Below are positions 35,230 to 43,857 of a stretch of 64,000 nucleotides of DNA, one piece after another. The position numbers and the translations under genes were made by a program. Source of the DNA: Microbulbifer sp. TB1203 (GTDB lineage: Bacteria > Pseudomonadota > Gammaproteobacteria > Pseudomonadales > Cellvibrionaceae); assembly GCF_030997045.1 (NCBI RefSeq), contig NZ_CP116899.1, positions 3,930,001 through 3,994,000 of the forward strand, read 5' to 3'. Each line of letters opens with the position of its first letter. The first letter of the stretch is position 1. The notes under the pieces are model-generated. The model was not told the DNA's origin. It made no database searches and worked only from the letters and a program-made list of their open reading frames with translations.

Positions 35230-35994
35230 TTATTGAGCTGACGGACGGGCCGGCGTTTTATTCCAATCTTCGGCGATAATTTTTGCCTCGGCTCCCGGGT
35301 CGATGTCCGTTGCGACCATGGCGTCCAGGGTGCTGTCCAGCAGCGAGCCGCCGCTGGCGGTCTGGTAGGTGCCGGGTTCCTGTACGGCATCCTGTTGAAC
35401 CGACGCGGTCAGCTGCCACTCGCCGTCCCCGCTTCGACAGGCAATGTTTTCGGACCCTTGCGCGCCGCTTACCACCTGATACTGCCGACAGTAGTCGCCC
35501 TGTCGACTGATGAAGGTGAGCCGCGGTGTCAGTTGGCGGCCGTCGGCCAATTCCTGGGTCTTGCCGCTGGGGGCGTGCTCCAGGGTCGCGGCGATGGGCC
35601 GCCAGCCGTTGTCATCGCCCTGCGGCTGGCCCGGCAGCAACCAGCCCGCGCCCAGACCGATGGCCAGGGTAACCGCGGCGGCGATACCGGCGTGGCGCTG
35701 CAACTGTTCGTGCGCCCGCCGCCAGAGCGGGAATTGGATCACCTGCGCCGATCGGGGCGGGCTCTCCTCGGCGAGCATGGTGGTCACCGCCTCCGGCAGG
35801 GGGCGCTCGTCGATGGACGAGTAGGTGACGGCCAGCAGCTGGTCGACGCTGGCCAGTTCCGCGAGGCGGTCGCTGAGCGTCTCGTCTTCGCACAGTCGCT
35901 GGCGAACGTGCTCCATCTCCGCTTCCGGTAGCTCCGCGTCGAGAAAGGCGGACAGGGTCTCGTCGGTCAGCTTGTTTTCGTTGCTGCTGTTCAT
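35230..35994 (-). CDS. RseA-like anti-sigma factor
   Basis: A 254-residue single-pass protein. Residues 1-75 resemble the RseA anti-sigma domain (TDETLSAFLDAELPEAEMEHV with LAELASVDQLLAV). A membrane helix follows at about 102-120 (GIAAAVTLAIGLGAGWLLPG), then a periplasmic domain of about 130 residues. It overlaps the sigma factor gene by 4 bases (ATGA), so the two are translationally coupled. The periplasmic part has PRLTFISRQGDYCRQYQ, with two cysteines in the domain that could form a disulfide. Confidence 0.85.
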   Translation of the reverse strand: MNSSNENKLTDETLSAFLDAELPEAEMEHVRQRLCEDETLSDRLAELASVDQLLAVTYSSIDERPLPEAVTTMLAEESPPRSAQVIQFPLWRRAHEQLQRHAGIAAAVTLAIGLGAGWLLPGQPQGDDNGWRPIAATLEHAPSGKTQELADGRQLTPRLTFISRQGDYCRQYQVVSGAQGSENIACRSGDGEWQLTASVQQDAVQEPGTYQTASGGSLLDSTLDAMVATDIDPGAEAKIIAEDWNKTPARPSAQ

Positions 35995-36479
35995 GTTGTC
36001 CTCGCCGGGGATGCGTTCAGGATCTCACACAGCGCCGCGCGGGCGCGGGCCAGACGGCTCATCACTGTGCCCATGGGAATCTCCAGAGTCGCCGCCACTT
36101 CCTTGTAGGACATGCCCTGGAGGGCGACCAGGGCGAGAATGGACCGCTGGTCGTTCGGCAGCCGATCCATGGCCCGGTTTACCCGTTCCAGCTCCATCTC
36201 GCCGGCAATGGCCCGCTCTCCGTCGACTATCTGACCTTCGCTCAACTCCGGTTGCTGGGCCGCCTCCTGGCGGACTTTGCGCGAGCGGTACTCATCGATC
36301 CACAGATTGCGGCACACGCGAAACACCCATTTGTTCAAATCCACGTCCTTTGGAATTTTTTTGCTCAACACCCGTTCGACGGTGCTCTGCAACAAGTCGT
36401 CGGCGTCCGCCATGGAGCCTGTCAACGAGTAGGCAAAGCGCCGTATCATGGGTACCAGAGACGTCAGCTCTTGTTTCAT
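35991..36479 (-). CDS. ECF-type RNA polymerase sigma factor
   Basis: The 162-residue protein has sigma region 2 (ADDLLQSTVERVLSK with the WVFRVCRNLWIDEYR helix) and region 4 (QGMSYKEVAATLEIPMGTVM then SRLARARA). No extra domain is present. It is paired with the overlapping anti-sigma gene and divergent from the subtilase gene at 36620. An 8-bp inverted repeat sits in the shared intergenic region. Confidence 0.92.
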   Translation of the reverse strand: MKQELTSLVPMIRRFAYSLTGSMADADDLLQSTVERVLSKKIPKDVDLNKWVFRVCRNLWIDEYRSRKVRQEAAQQPELSEGQIVDGERAIAGEMELERVNRAMDRLPNDQRSILALVALQGMSYKEVAATLEIPMGTVMSRLARARAALCEILNASPARTT

Positions 36480-36531
36480 ATTTGAGGTCTCACAATATCT
36501 TCACCCGGAAGACGGCCGGGCCCCCGAATCT

Positions 36532-36562
36532 ATTCCCCGGATTTTATGTCAAATCGGGGAAT
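36532..36562. promoter_or_regulatory. Inverted repeat between sigma factor and subtilase genes
   Basis: ATTCCCCG (36532-36539) and CGGGGAAT (36555-36562) are perfect 8-bp inverted arms separated by 15 bases. The symmetric placement between two divergent genes suggests an operator or back-to-back promoter elements. This is inference from symmetry and position only. Confidence 0.4.
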
Positions 36563-36619
36563 TTTATTGAGCCAGAAACGTGATTAGAGTATTGAGTCAT
36601 AGTTAGCGGAATCGGTGAT

Positions 36620-38107
36620 ATGAAATACCACAGGCAAAAAAAGAGAAATCCTCTGATTGTGGGTGGTCTGGGCCTGCTCCTGTGTCTGTCGCCTGCGGCC
36701 CGGGCCCAGGTGCTGGACTCCGGATCCATTCTGAACCAGGTGGAGAGCGTGACCGGTGAAGCGGAGCGGGTGACCCAGGACCTCGAATCCAACGCCGCGG
36801 ATGCCGTGCGGGAAACACAAGAGGCGGTGAACACTGGAGAATTGACAGACGCGGTGAACGCCGGCGAATTGATAGACACAGTGAACGTCGACGAATTGAC
36901 AGATGCGCTGGATGTCGACGAATTGACAGACGCAGTGAACGCCGGCGAATTGATAAACGCAGTCGAATCCACTTTGGATCCATTGACCGGTCTCCCGGAG
37001 CGGTTGCCAATCGTCAATGCCGGCGGGGCCACGGTTTTTGTCGACGTCGAGGTGGAAAACGGCTGGCGCGCGGTGGAGCGCCAATGGCTGGTGATGCTCG
37101 AACCCGGTGAACTGGCTGTCTTGCGCCAACTGGATATCGAAATCCTCGAGCAAACCGATTTCGGTGGACTGGGCCTCAGTTTATTGCGCTTCCGCGTGCC
37201 TAAGGAGATAGACTCCCGCGACGCACTGCGGCGGCTACTGCCGGCCGCGCTGGTGGACCGCTTCGATCGCAACCATATTTACAACCCCCAAATTTACAAC
37301 CCCCAAAAAGCCGACGGCAAGACGGTTTCCCAGGAGGCCTCAGAGGGGGCGTCGTCGTCGATTTGCGGGCAGTCGCTGAATATCGGCATGGTGGACACCG
37401 CCATTCAACTGGATCACCCCGCTTTTGGTCACAGCCGCATCCGGGAGAAAAGCTTTCTCGAACAGGATATCGACCAACCCGATGCCCACGGTACCGCGGT
37501 AGCCGGTTTATTCGTGGGCGCCATCGAGCAAATGCCGCCGCGCCTGCCCGGTGCGACGCTGTACAACGCCTCGGTGTTTTACTCGCGCAATCAATATGCC
37601 CAGGGCGCGACCATGATGCACCTGGTCGAGGCACTGAACTGGTTGATGAGCAAAGACGTCGAGGTGATCAATATGAGCCTGTCGGGACCGGACAACCGGA
37701 TCCTCGCGGCAGCCGTCGATCAGGTGATCGGGCGCGGCAAAGCCATTGTGGCCGCGGCCGGCAATGCCGGACCGGCTGCACCGCCGCTGTATCCCGCGGC
37801 TTACCCCGGTGTGATTTCCGCCACCGCCGTGGACAGTGAGCAGCGCATCTACCGCTGGGCCAACCGTGGCGAACACGTGGATTTTGCCGCGTTCGGTGTG
37901 TCTGTGGTTACCGCGCGCAGTGGCAGTGAATTCGGCCGTGAAAGCGGAACTTCCATGGCCGCGCCCGTGGTTTCCGCATTCGTGGCCTGTGAACTGGCCG
38001 ACAATCCCGGCGGTGCGGACGAGGTGATCGATCGCCTGGCCAACAGGGCGCTGGACCTGGGCGAGCCGGGACGGGACCCGGTGTTCGGGTATGGATTGTT
38101 GCAGTGA
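36620..38107 (+). CDS. Exported subtilisin-like (S8) serine peptidase with nonapeptide repeats
   Basis: The 495-residue protein has a signal peptide (IVGGLGLLLCLSPAARAQ), then a helical region with five nonapeptide repeats (about residues 73-117). A propeptide-like domain follows (about 130-220), and then the S8 catalytic domain (about 245-490). The triad is Asp259 (GMVDTAIQL), His290 (DAHGTAVAG) and Ser445 (GTSMAAPV); the oxyanion Asn is in AAAGNAGPAAPP. The enzyme appears complete and active. It is divergent from the ECF sigma/anti-sigma pair and may be their target or may act on the anti-sigma factor. Confidence 0.9.
   Translation: MKYHRQKKRNPLIVGGLGLLLCLSPAARAQVLDSGSILNQVESVTGEAERVTQDLESNAADAVRETQEAVNTGELTDAVNAGELIDTVNVDELTDALDVDELTDAVNAGELINAVESTLDPLTGLPERLPIVNAGGATVFVDVEVENGWRAVERQWLVMLEPGELAVLRQLDIEILEQTDFGGLGLSLLRFRVPKEIDSRDALRRLLPAALVDRFDRNHIYNPQIYNPQKADGKTVSQEASEGASSSICGQSLNIGMVDTAIQLDHPAFGHSRIREKSFLEQDIDQPDAHGTAVAGLFVGAIEQMPPRLPGATLYNASVFYSRNQYAQGATMMHLVEALNWLMSKDVEVINMSLSGPDNRILAAAVDQVIGRGKAIVAAAGNAGPAAPPLYPAAYPGVISATAVDSEQRIYRWANRGEHVDFAAFGVSVVTARSGSEFGRESGTSMAAPVVSAFVACELADNPGGADEVIDRLANRALDLGEPGRDPVFGYGLLQ
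36836..36970 (+). repeat. Five 27-bp tandem repeats coding for nonapeptides
   Basis: Five units of consensus (G/D)EL(T/I)(D/N)(A/T)(V/L)(N/D)(A/V) lie between the signal peptide and the propeptide-like domain of the subtilase. The pattern predicts an amphipathic, acidic helix. Copy number in such repeats often varies between strains. Confidence 0.85.
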
Positions 38108-38220
38108 ATTCCAGTAACTAAATAGAAGGCATCTCTAGTACTGCGCGCTGGGCACCAAAAGGTTTGAAACTCACGCCAGCCCTGCCCGGTGCGCACGGCG
38201 CACCCTACGGCAATCACCCC

Positions 38221-38296
38221 TGTAGGAGCGGCCCATGGCCGCGATCAGACTTCGGGCTACCCCACACATCGATCGCGGCCATGGGCCGCTCCTACA
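38221..38296. repeat. REP-like palindrome, copy 3
   Basis: TGTAGGAGCGGCCCATGGCC and the matching inverted arm GGCCATGGGCCGCTCCTACA enclose a short spacer flanked by GCGATC/GATCGC. It lies between the convergent subtilase and beta-barrel genes. Just upstream (38188-38213) a shorter GGTGCGCACGGCGCACC palindrome of another type is present. Confidence 0.9.
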
Positions 38297-38317
38297 GCCG
38301 GACCAAGGGTCCCCCGG

Positions 38318-39229
38318 TTAAAAACTGGCCTTCAGCACCAGGGAGGCGAGGGTTTCGCTGTAGTCGGCACTTTCCAGGTCGGAATCGTGGTTGCCATATT
38401 CCACCTTTCCAACCGCGGAGATTGCCGGGCTGAGTTCTATCTCCCAACGGGTTTCCAGAGTGCTGCGCACGTCGTTGCGAGGGCCGTCAATGGCCGGGTT
38501 GAACGCGGAATAATCCCGCTCCGTACGACGCCAGGCCAGTTGAAACGTGTTATCCCTGCCCCACAGGGAAAACCGGTTGGAGTAACGGCCGCGAAAACCG
38601 AAGCCCCGGTAGTCGAACAGATTTGAGTCGGCGTCCTCGTCTTCGAAGCTCAGGCCCAGGGAGAAAAAGCTCGCGGCTTCGTTAAAAAACACGAACAAGT
38701 CCGTATCCACGCCATCGGCGGCGGCATCGCGTGCCGGGTTGTCGGAAAACGTTTTATCGCGCTGATTGAGTGCGGCGCGCAGATAAAATCGGTCGTTCAG
38801 CAATTTTCCCGCATACAGGCTGCGCTGTTCCAACTCCAGAAAAGGCTCGCCGGCCAGATCCGCGTTGGCGCGGTGATAACTGCTGCCCAGGGTCAACAGG
38901 CTGAAATCGTAACTCGCCTCGAAGGACAGGTTGCCCACTGTCTGGTCGAATTTGTCAAACTCCCGGTAGGCTTTGCGGGTGTGTCGATAGCCGCCTTTCA
39001 GGGTAAGTTTTTTCGTGGGATTGAAGCGACCTTCCACGCGAGCGTTCAGGAGGGTGGCCGTATCGGCGACGTTCGCCACGCGGTCCAGCTCCTGAACCGT
39101 GAGATTGTTGTCGTATTCCAGGCCGGCGCTGGCTTCGAAATTGATGTCCGCCTTATCGTCGGCCGCGGCGGTTGTGGCGAGAGCGCAGCAGCACAGAGCC
39201 AACAACGGGTTTGAAAGTCGAATATTCAT
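38318..39229 (-). CDS. Outer-membrane beta-barrel protein
   Basis: A 303-residue exported protein with signal peptide (LLALCCCALATTAAAD). The mature protein shows the alternating pattern of a beta-barrel (ASAGLEYDNNLTVQEL, LKGGYRHTRKAYREF) and ends in Phe (LVLKASF), the usual outer-membrane signal. It resembles outer-membrane proteins of the surface-fibre/DUF560 type only loosely. It is convergent with the subtilase gene and near the ECF pair; its role is unknown. Confidence 0.75.
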   Translation of the reverse strand: MNIRLSNPLLALCCCALATTAAADDKADINFEASAGLEYDNNLTVQELDRVANVADTATLLNARVEGRFNPTKKLTLKGGYRHTRKAYREFDKFDQTVGNLSFEASYDFSLLTLGSSYHRANADLAGEPFLELEQRSLYAGKLLNDRFYLRAALNQRDKTFSDNPARDAAADGVDTDLFVFFNEAASFFSLGLSFEDEDADSNLFDYRGFGFRGRYSNRFSLWGRDNTFQLAWRRTERDYSAFNPAIDGPRNDVRSTLETRWEIELSPAISAVGKVEYGNHDSDLESADYSETLASLVLKASF

Positions 39230-39321
39230 GATTCTGGCTCCTTCTATCTAATGGTTGGGGCCGTCTTGAAAAGGTCACTTTGGAGTGGGGCCACACTGCG
39301 GCCCCACGTCCGGGTTGGTGA

Positions 39322-40116
39322 TTACAGGTCGCCCAGCAGACCGGCATCCAGACTTTCCTCGATGCTGCCATTCACGGTTTCCTGCACGGTAGCGGTGATT
39401 TCCCCATCCACCGCGGATTCCACTTGTTCGGCCACCTCGACGTCCACTGCCGCCGCAGTAGTGGCTTCCACGGTTTCGTCGATGCTGCTGGTAACCGCCG
39501 CACTAACGTCCGCGGCGATATCCGTATTTATTTGGCTCGCCAGATTCCCGACAGCCTCGGCCGAGGCGTCCATCGCGGCAGCGGCTGCTCCTTCGGTTCG
39601 GGCCCGGGCGAGATTGACATTGCTGTTGGCTTTTTCCTTTGTCTCGCCCGCTGCGTTCCTTGTCCTGTCCGCTCCGGCGCGCGCCTTAGTGCCGACAGCT
39701 ACCGCTGTGGAATGGGCGTGGTTGGCTCCGGCGCGAAGACCGCTTTGTGCCTTGCTGCCCGCTTCCTCCGACTGCCCGGCCGCGTTATCGGCTGACTTCC
39801 TGGCTCCCGTGCCGATTTGGAAAGCCGAGTCGCCGCTTCCGCGGAGGGAGCTGCCGTTGGACAGCGATGCGTTGCCGCCCGAACTTTGCCCATTTGCATT
39901 TGCTTCGGTGGACATCTGTGCGCGGGCCTGAGAGTTTTGATTCATTTGAACCTGCGACTCTTCCCCGGTACCCGTGGACATCTCCGACTGCATTTGCGCG
40001 TCGGCACTGACCTCCGCACTGACACTCGTTCCGCTTTGTGCATAAGCGTTCGCAACCAGGACAAGGCTGGCGGCGGTGATAAGGCTTGCTTCTAGAAATG
40101 ATCGATAGAGTTGCAT
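39322..40116 (-). CDS. Exported Ala/Ser-rich low-complexity protein
   Basis: The 264-residue protein has a signal peptide ending in ANAYAQ. The mature part is unusually rich in Ala, Ser, Thr, Glu and Gln and almost free of aromatic residues and cysteine. It is likely to be helical or disordered, with phased heptad-like stretches near the C-terminus (AAVTSSIDETVEATTAAAVD). I do not recognise a family. It is 92 bases upstream of the beta-barrel gene on the same strand and shares a possible role with it. Confidence 0.65.
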   Translation of the reverse strand: MQLYRSFLEASLITAASLVLVANAYAQSGTSVSAEVSADAQMQSEMSTGTGEESQVQMNQNSQARAQMSTEANANGQSSGGNASLSNGSSLRGSGDSAFQIGTGARKSADNAAGQSEEAGSKAQSGLRAGANHAHSTAVAVGTKARAGADRTRNAAGETKEKANSNVNLARARTEGAAAAAMDASAEAVGNLASQINTDIAADVSAAVTSSIDETVEATTAAAVDVEVAEQVESAVDGEITATVQETVNGSIEESLDAGLLGDL

Positions 40117-40320
40117 AGCTGAGTCCTCTTGTTGGTTTCACTGAGACGACGGGCGAGTGGGCGATTTATTCCATCGCCGGCTCGATTGTTGCCAACAAGG
40201 GCTCAGACAACTTGAAAGAGCACTGGTAGTTTGCTGAATGGAAGGTTGCCCGGGAGCAAAACTTCTGGACAATAAATCGGCCCCGGTTCTCTGATTCCTT
40301 CTCAGCGAGTACCCGATACC

Positions 40321-40791
40321 ATGCTCCGTCCCGATTACCTGGGCGCCTCCCGTCCGCGACTGATACTGTATCTCCCCCATCGCCCGGAGGGCCTGGCGCA
40401 GCTCCTGGGCGCTCCCACCGCCCGGGCGTTGATTGCCGTCAACTCCAACCACTGGCGCAAGATAGTGACCCTGCTGGCCAAGATCGCGAGCCCGGTCGCC
40501 GATGACTGGCGCCGCTTCCGGGATGAAGATCTGTTCCGGCAGACGGCGCTTTGCTTTGCGCCCAGGCTGAGCGGCATTTCCACCTGGCACTGGATCGGTG
40601 GCAGGGACAACCTGCAGCGCTTTGACGGCCTTCACCACCGTGCTCAGCCGCTGGCCGGCAGCCCCGATGTTTCCATCGACCCCGACAAACGCCTGTTGCT
40701 GACCCCCTATCCGGACTATCGGCAGCTCAGCAATACGCTGGTGGACCATATCCGCTCTGCCCTGGATAGCTGCGGCTTCTACGGCAACTGA
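40321..40791 (+). CDS. Conserved-looking hypothetical protein
   Basis: The 156-residue soluble protein has no signal peptide or membrane helix. It contains ALIAVNSNHWRKIVTLLAKI and STWHWIGGRDNLQRF and ends in DSCGFYGN. The composition and codon use look genuine, and 80 bases downstream starts the DUF72 gene in the same direction. I do not recognise the family and can assign no function. Confidence 0.6.
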   Translation: MLRPDYLGASRPRLILYLPHRPEGLAQLLGAPTARALIAVNSNHWRKIVTLLAKIASPVADDWRRFRDEDLFRQTALCFAPRLSGISTWHWIGGRDNLQRFDGLHHRAQPLAGSPDVSIDPDKRLLLTPYPDYRQLSNTLVDHIRSALDSCGFYGN

Positions 40792-40871
40792 GTCGCCGTC
40801 ACCAAGGTCGATCGATGCTGACAACTCGGTAGAATGGCGCCCTGGCTCTTACTCATCGCAATGTTCAAACA

Positions 40872-41717
40872 ATGACCCGAACCTATTTCCTCGGCTGCCC
40901 GCAGTGGCAACACCCCGCCTGGAATGCAAGGCTTCCGTCTGGCCGGAGCCCACTTGAGCGATACAGCAAGGTGTTTAACTGCGTCGAGGGCAACACCACC
41001 TTTTATGCCACTCCCAGCCGCGAGCAGTGCCGGCAGTGGCGTTCACAGGTGCCCGACGATTTCCGCTTCCTGTTCAAGTTTCCGCGCCAGGTCACCCACG
41101 ATCGGTTACTGGCCGGGGCCGGTTCCGAGGTGCAGGCCTTTCTGGAGATTCTCGCCCCGCTCGAGGATGTGTTCGGCCCTTTTCTCCTGCAACTTCCCGC
41201 GGCATTTGGGCCCCAACATCTGGATAACCTGTGGCGATTTATCGATGCGTTGCCCGCGGCCCTGTCCTGCACTGTCGAGATGCGTCACAGTGCCTTTTTC
41301 AGCAAAGGCGAAGCGGAGAGGGCCCTGAATCGGGGCCTGCGGCAGCGGAATATCGCCCGCGTGTGCTTTGACAGCCGCGCCCTCTTCACCGCAGCGCCGG
41401 ACAGCGAGGCAACCCGTGACGCCCAGCGCAAAAAGCCCAGGGTTCCGGTACATCTGCTCCCCGTCGACGCATCCCCGGTGATCCGCTATATCGGCCATCC
41501 CGACCTGGAGGCCAACCGCCCCTTTCTGGCGCCCTGGGTTGAGCGGGTCGGCACCTGGATCGAGGAGGGGCGACGCCCCTTTGTCTTCATGCATATGCCG
41601 GATAAAGGCGATGCCCTCTCCCTGGCTGTGCTCTGGAGCGAGTTGCTGAGCGAGCGTGTGCCGCAGGCGGCAGCCCTGTGCCTAAACGAAAAACAGCCCC
41701 AGATGGGGCTGTTTTAG
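40872..41717 (+). CDS. DUF72 domain-containing protein
   Basis: A 281-residue DUF72 protein with a TIM-barrel fold. It shows FLGCPQWQHPAWNARLPSG at the start, CVEGNTTFYATPS and FRFLFKFPRQVTHD, then EMRHSAFF, all family-typical (YxxxFNxVExNxTFY and FxFxxKxxxxITH). The biochemical role is unknown. A rho-independent terminator is built into the last codons (KQPQMGLF). Confidence 0.88.
   Translation: MTRTYFLGCPQWQHPAWNARLPSGRSPLERYSKVFNCVEGNTTFYATPSREQCRQWRSQVPDDFRFLFKFPRQVTHDRLLAGAGSEVQAFLEILAPLEDVFGPFLLQLPAAFGPQHLDNLWRFIDALPAALSCTVEMRHSAFFSKGEAERALNRGLRQRNIARVCFDSRALFTAAPDSEATRDAQRKKPRVPVHLLPVDASPVIRYIGHPDLEANRPFLAPWVERVGTWIEEGRRPFVFMHMPDKGDALSLAVLWSELLSERVPQAAALCLNEKQPQMGLF
41690..41715 (+). 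terminator. Terminator overlapping the DUF72 3' coding end
   Basis: AAAACAGCCCC, loop AGAT, GGGGCTGTTTT. The stem and T-run encode the last residues of the DUF72 protein and reach the first base of its stop codon. Confidence 0.85.
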
Positions 41718-41781
41718 AGTCTGTCAGGCCAGATCAAATCTGAATCTCTACAGTCGGCCGTGGAGTGTCAAAGATGTAAAA

Positions 41782-41806
41782 AAAACGGGCCCAATCGGGC
41801 CCGTTT
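41782..41806 (-). terminator. Terminator for typA, possibly bidirectional
   Basis: AAAACGGGCCC and GGGCCCGTTTT flank an AAT-C loop, with a longer A-run on the left that reads as a T-tract on the minus strand. It lies 20 bases after the typA stop. Confidence 0.88.
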
Positions 41807-41825
41807 TGCGTAAAGGAAAAGCGGT

Positions 41826-43634
41826 CTATTTCTTCGTCCGCTTGCGCATATTCTCCTGCAGGATCTTCTTGCGCAGGCGGATATGGTTCGGGGTTACCTC
41901 CACCAGCTCATCGTCCTCGATAAACTCCAGCGCCTGCTCCAGGGTATGGCGGATCGGCGGGGTCAGGGTGAGGGCCTCGTCGGTGCCGGCGGCGCGGATG
42001 TTGGTGAGCTGCTTGGCCTTGGTGGGGTTTACCACCAGGTCGTTGCCGCGGGAGTGAATGCCCACTATCTGGCCCTCGTAGATATCCTCGCCGTGGCCCA
42101 GGAACAGGCGGCCGCGGTCCTGTAGCGCGTAGAGGGCGTAGGCCAGGGTCTTGCCCTTGACCATGGATACCAGCACGCCGTTGATGCGCTTGCCCACGTC
42201 GCCCATTTTTACCGGGCCGTAGTGGTCGAAGATGCTGGTCATGATGCCGGAGCCACTGGTCATGGTCAGGAATTGGGAGCGGAAACCGATCATGCCGCGG
42301 GAGGGCACCACAAACGTCAGCCGCACGCGGCCCTTGCCGTCCGGTTCCATATTGGTCAGGTCCGCCTTGCGCAGGCCCAACTCTTCCATGATCGCGCCCT
42401 GGTGCTGTTCCTCGACGTCGATGACCACCTGCTCGTAGGGCTCGTGGATTTCGCCATCGACTTCCTTCTGCACCACCTCTGGACGGGATACACCGAGTTC
42501 GAAACCTTCCCGGCGCATGTTTTCGATCAATACGGAGAGATGCAGCTCGCCGCGCCCGGAAACCTTGAATTTGTCCGGAGAATCCCCCTGCTCAACCCGC
42601 AGCGCCACATTGTGGATCAGCTCCTGCTCCAGGCGTTCCTTGATATTGCGCGAGGTGACGAACTTGCCGTCCTGACCGGCGAAGGGGGAGTCGTTCACCT
42701 GGAAGGTCATGCTCACGGTGGGCTCGTCCACGGTGAGCGCCGGCAGCGCTTCCGGTTTTTCCGGATCACACAGGGTGTCGGAGATATTCAGTTCGCCCAT
42801 GCCGGTGATGCACACGATATCGCCGGCACTGGCCTGCTCCACTTCCATCCGCTCCAGGCCCAGGTAGCCCATTACCTGGAGTACCTTGGCCTTGCGGGAT
42901 TTGCCCTCACGGTCCAGTACCACCACCTGCTGGTTGGGCTTCAGGGTGCCACGGGTGATGCGGCCGACGCCGATCACGCCCACGTAGCTGGAGTAGTCCA
43001 GCGCGGAGATCTGCATCTGGAAGGGGCCGTTCAGGTCCACCTGCGGCGGCGCCACCTTGTCCACGATCATCTGGAACAGCGGGGTCATGTCGTCGGCCAG
43101 TTCGGTGTCGTCGAGGCCGGCGATGCCGTTCAGGGCCGAGGCGTAGATCACCGGGAAATCCAACTGCTCGTCGCTGGCGCCGAGGCTGTCGAACAGGTCG
43201 AACACCTGGTCCATCACCCAGTCCGGGCGCGCGCCGGGGCGGTCGATCTTGTTGATCACCACGATCGGGTTCAGGCCCTGCTCGAAGGCCTTTTGGGTCA
43301 CGAAGCGGGTCTGCGGCATGGGGCCGTCCACCGCGTCTACCAGCAGCAGCACCGAGTCCACCATGGACAGTACCCGCTCCACCTCGCCGCCGAAGTCCGC
43401 GTGCCCGGGGGTATCGACGATATTGATGCGGTATTCGTTCCAGCGGATGGCGGTGTTCTTGGCCAGGATGGTGATGCCGCGCTCGCGCTCCTGGTCGTTG
43501 GAATCCATCACCCGCTCGGCGTTCTGGTCGCGGCGGTCCAGGGTGCCGGACTGGGACAGCAGCTTGTCCACCAGGGTGGTCTTGCCGTGGTCTACGTGGG
43601 CGATGATCGCGATATTGCGCAACTTCTGTATCAC
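41826..43634 (-). CDS. typA: Ribosome-associated GTPase TypA/BipA
   Basis: A 602-residue translational GTPase that acts in 50S assembly and stress or low-temperature growth. GTPase motifs: AHVDHGKTTLVDKLL (G1), RGITI (G2), DTPGHADFGGEV (G3), NKIDRPGARPDW (G4). EF-G-like domains follow, then the TypA-specific C-terminal domain. The start is GTG 43634 (VIQKLRNIAII), giving the normal family length; a longer in-frame extension upstream lies across the toxin-antitoxin promoter and shows no conservation. Confidence 0.96.
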   Translation of the reverse strand: MIQKLRNIAIIAHVDHGKTTLVDKLLSQSGTLDRRDQNAERVMDSNDQERERGITILAKNTAIRWNEYRINIVDTPGHADFGGEVERVLSMVDSVLLLVDAVDGPMPQTRFVTQKAFEQGLNPIVVINKIDRPGARPDWVMDQVFDLFDSLGASDEQLDFPVIYASALNGIAGLDDTELADDMTPLFQMIVDKVAPPQVDLNGPFQMQISALDYSSYVGVIGVGRITRGTLKPNQQVVVLDREGKSRKAKVLQVMGYLGLERMEVEQASAGDIVCITGMGELNISDTLCDPEKPEALPALTVDEPTVSMTFQVNDSPFAGQDGKFVTSRNIKERLEQELIHNVALRVEQGDSPDKFKVSGRGELHLSVLIENMRREGFELGVSRPEVVQKEVDGEIHEPYEQVVIDVEEQHQGAIMEELGLRKADLTNMEPDGKGRVRLTFVVPSRGMIGFRSQFLTMTSGSGIMTSIFDHYGPVKMGDVGKRINGVLVSMVKGKTLAYALYALQDRGRLFLGHGEDIYEGQIVGIHSRGNDLVVNPTKAKQLTNIRAAGTDEALTLTPPIRHTLEQALEFIEDDELVEVTPNHIRLRKKILQENMRKRTKK

Positions 43635-43818
43635 TAGGGGCCTCTGGGGTTTAAGCGTGAAACGGTTTGAGCGGGGGGCCTGCGGGGTTTTTACAGCGGC
43701 TGTCCGGCCAAAGGCGGCGATTATAGGGCCGCAGCGCGACAATTGGGAGCCGAAACTGGATAAAAAATGGACCATCCGTAACCGATACTGCTGGTACTTT
43801 CTGATGGGAGTGTTATAT

Positions 43819-43839
43819 TTACAACTATTATTGTTGTAA
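43819..43839. promoter_or_regulatory. Palindromic operator of the toxin-antitoxin pair
   Basis: TTACAAC (43819-43825) and GTTGTAA (43833-43839) form a perfect 7-bp inverted repeat with a 7-base spacer, 18 bases before the antitoxin start. The surrounding AT-rich sequence is where the promoter should be. Antitoxins of the Xre/MbcA type usually repress their own operon, so this is the probable binding site. Confidence 0.6.
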
Positions 43840-43857
43840 TTATTACGGAGGTGCGCT

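Noticed and set aside
42222..43637. A 471-codon plus-strand open frame
   Set aside because: It is antisense to typA; no family pattern is seen.
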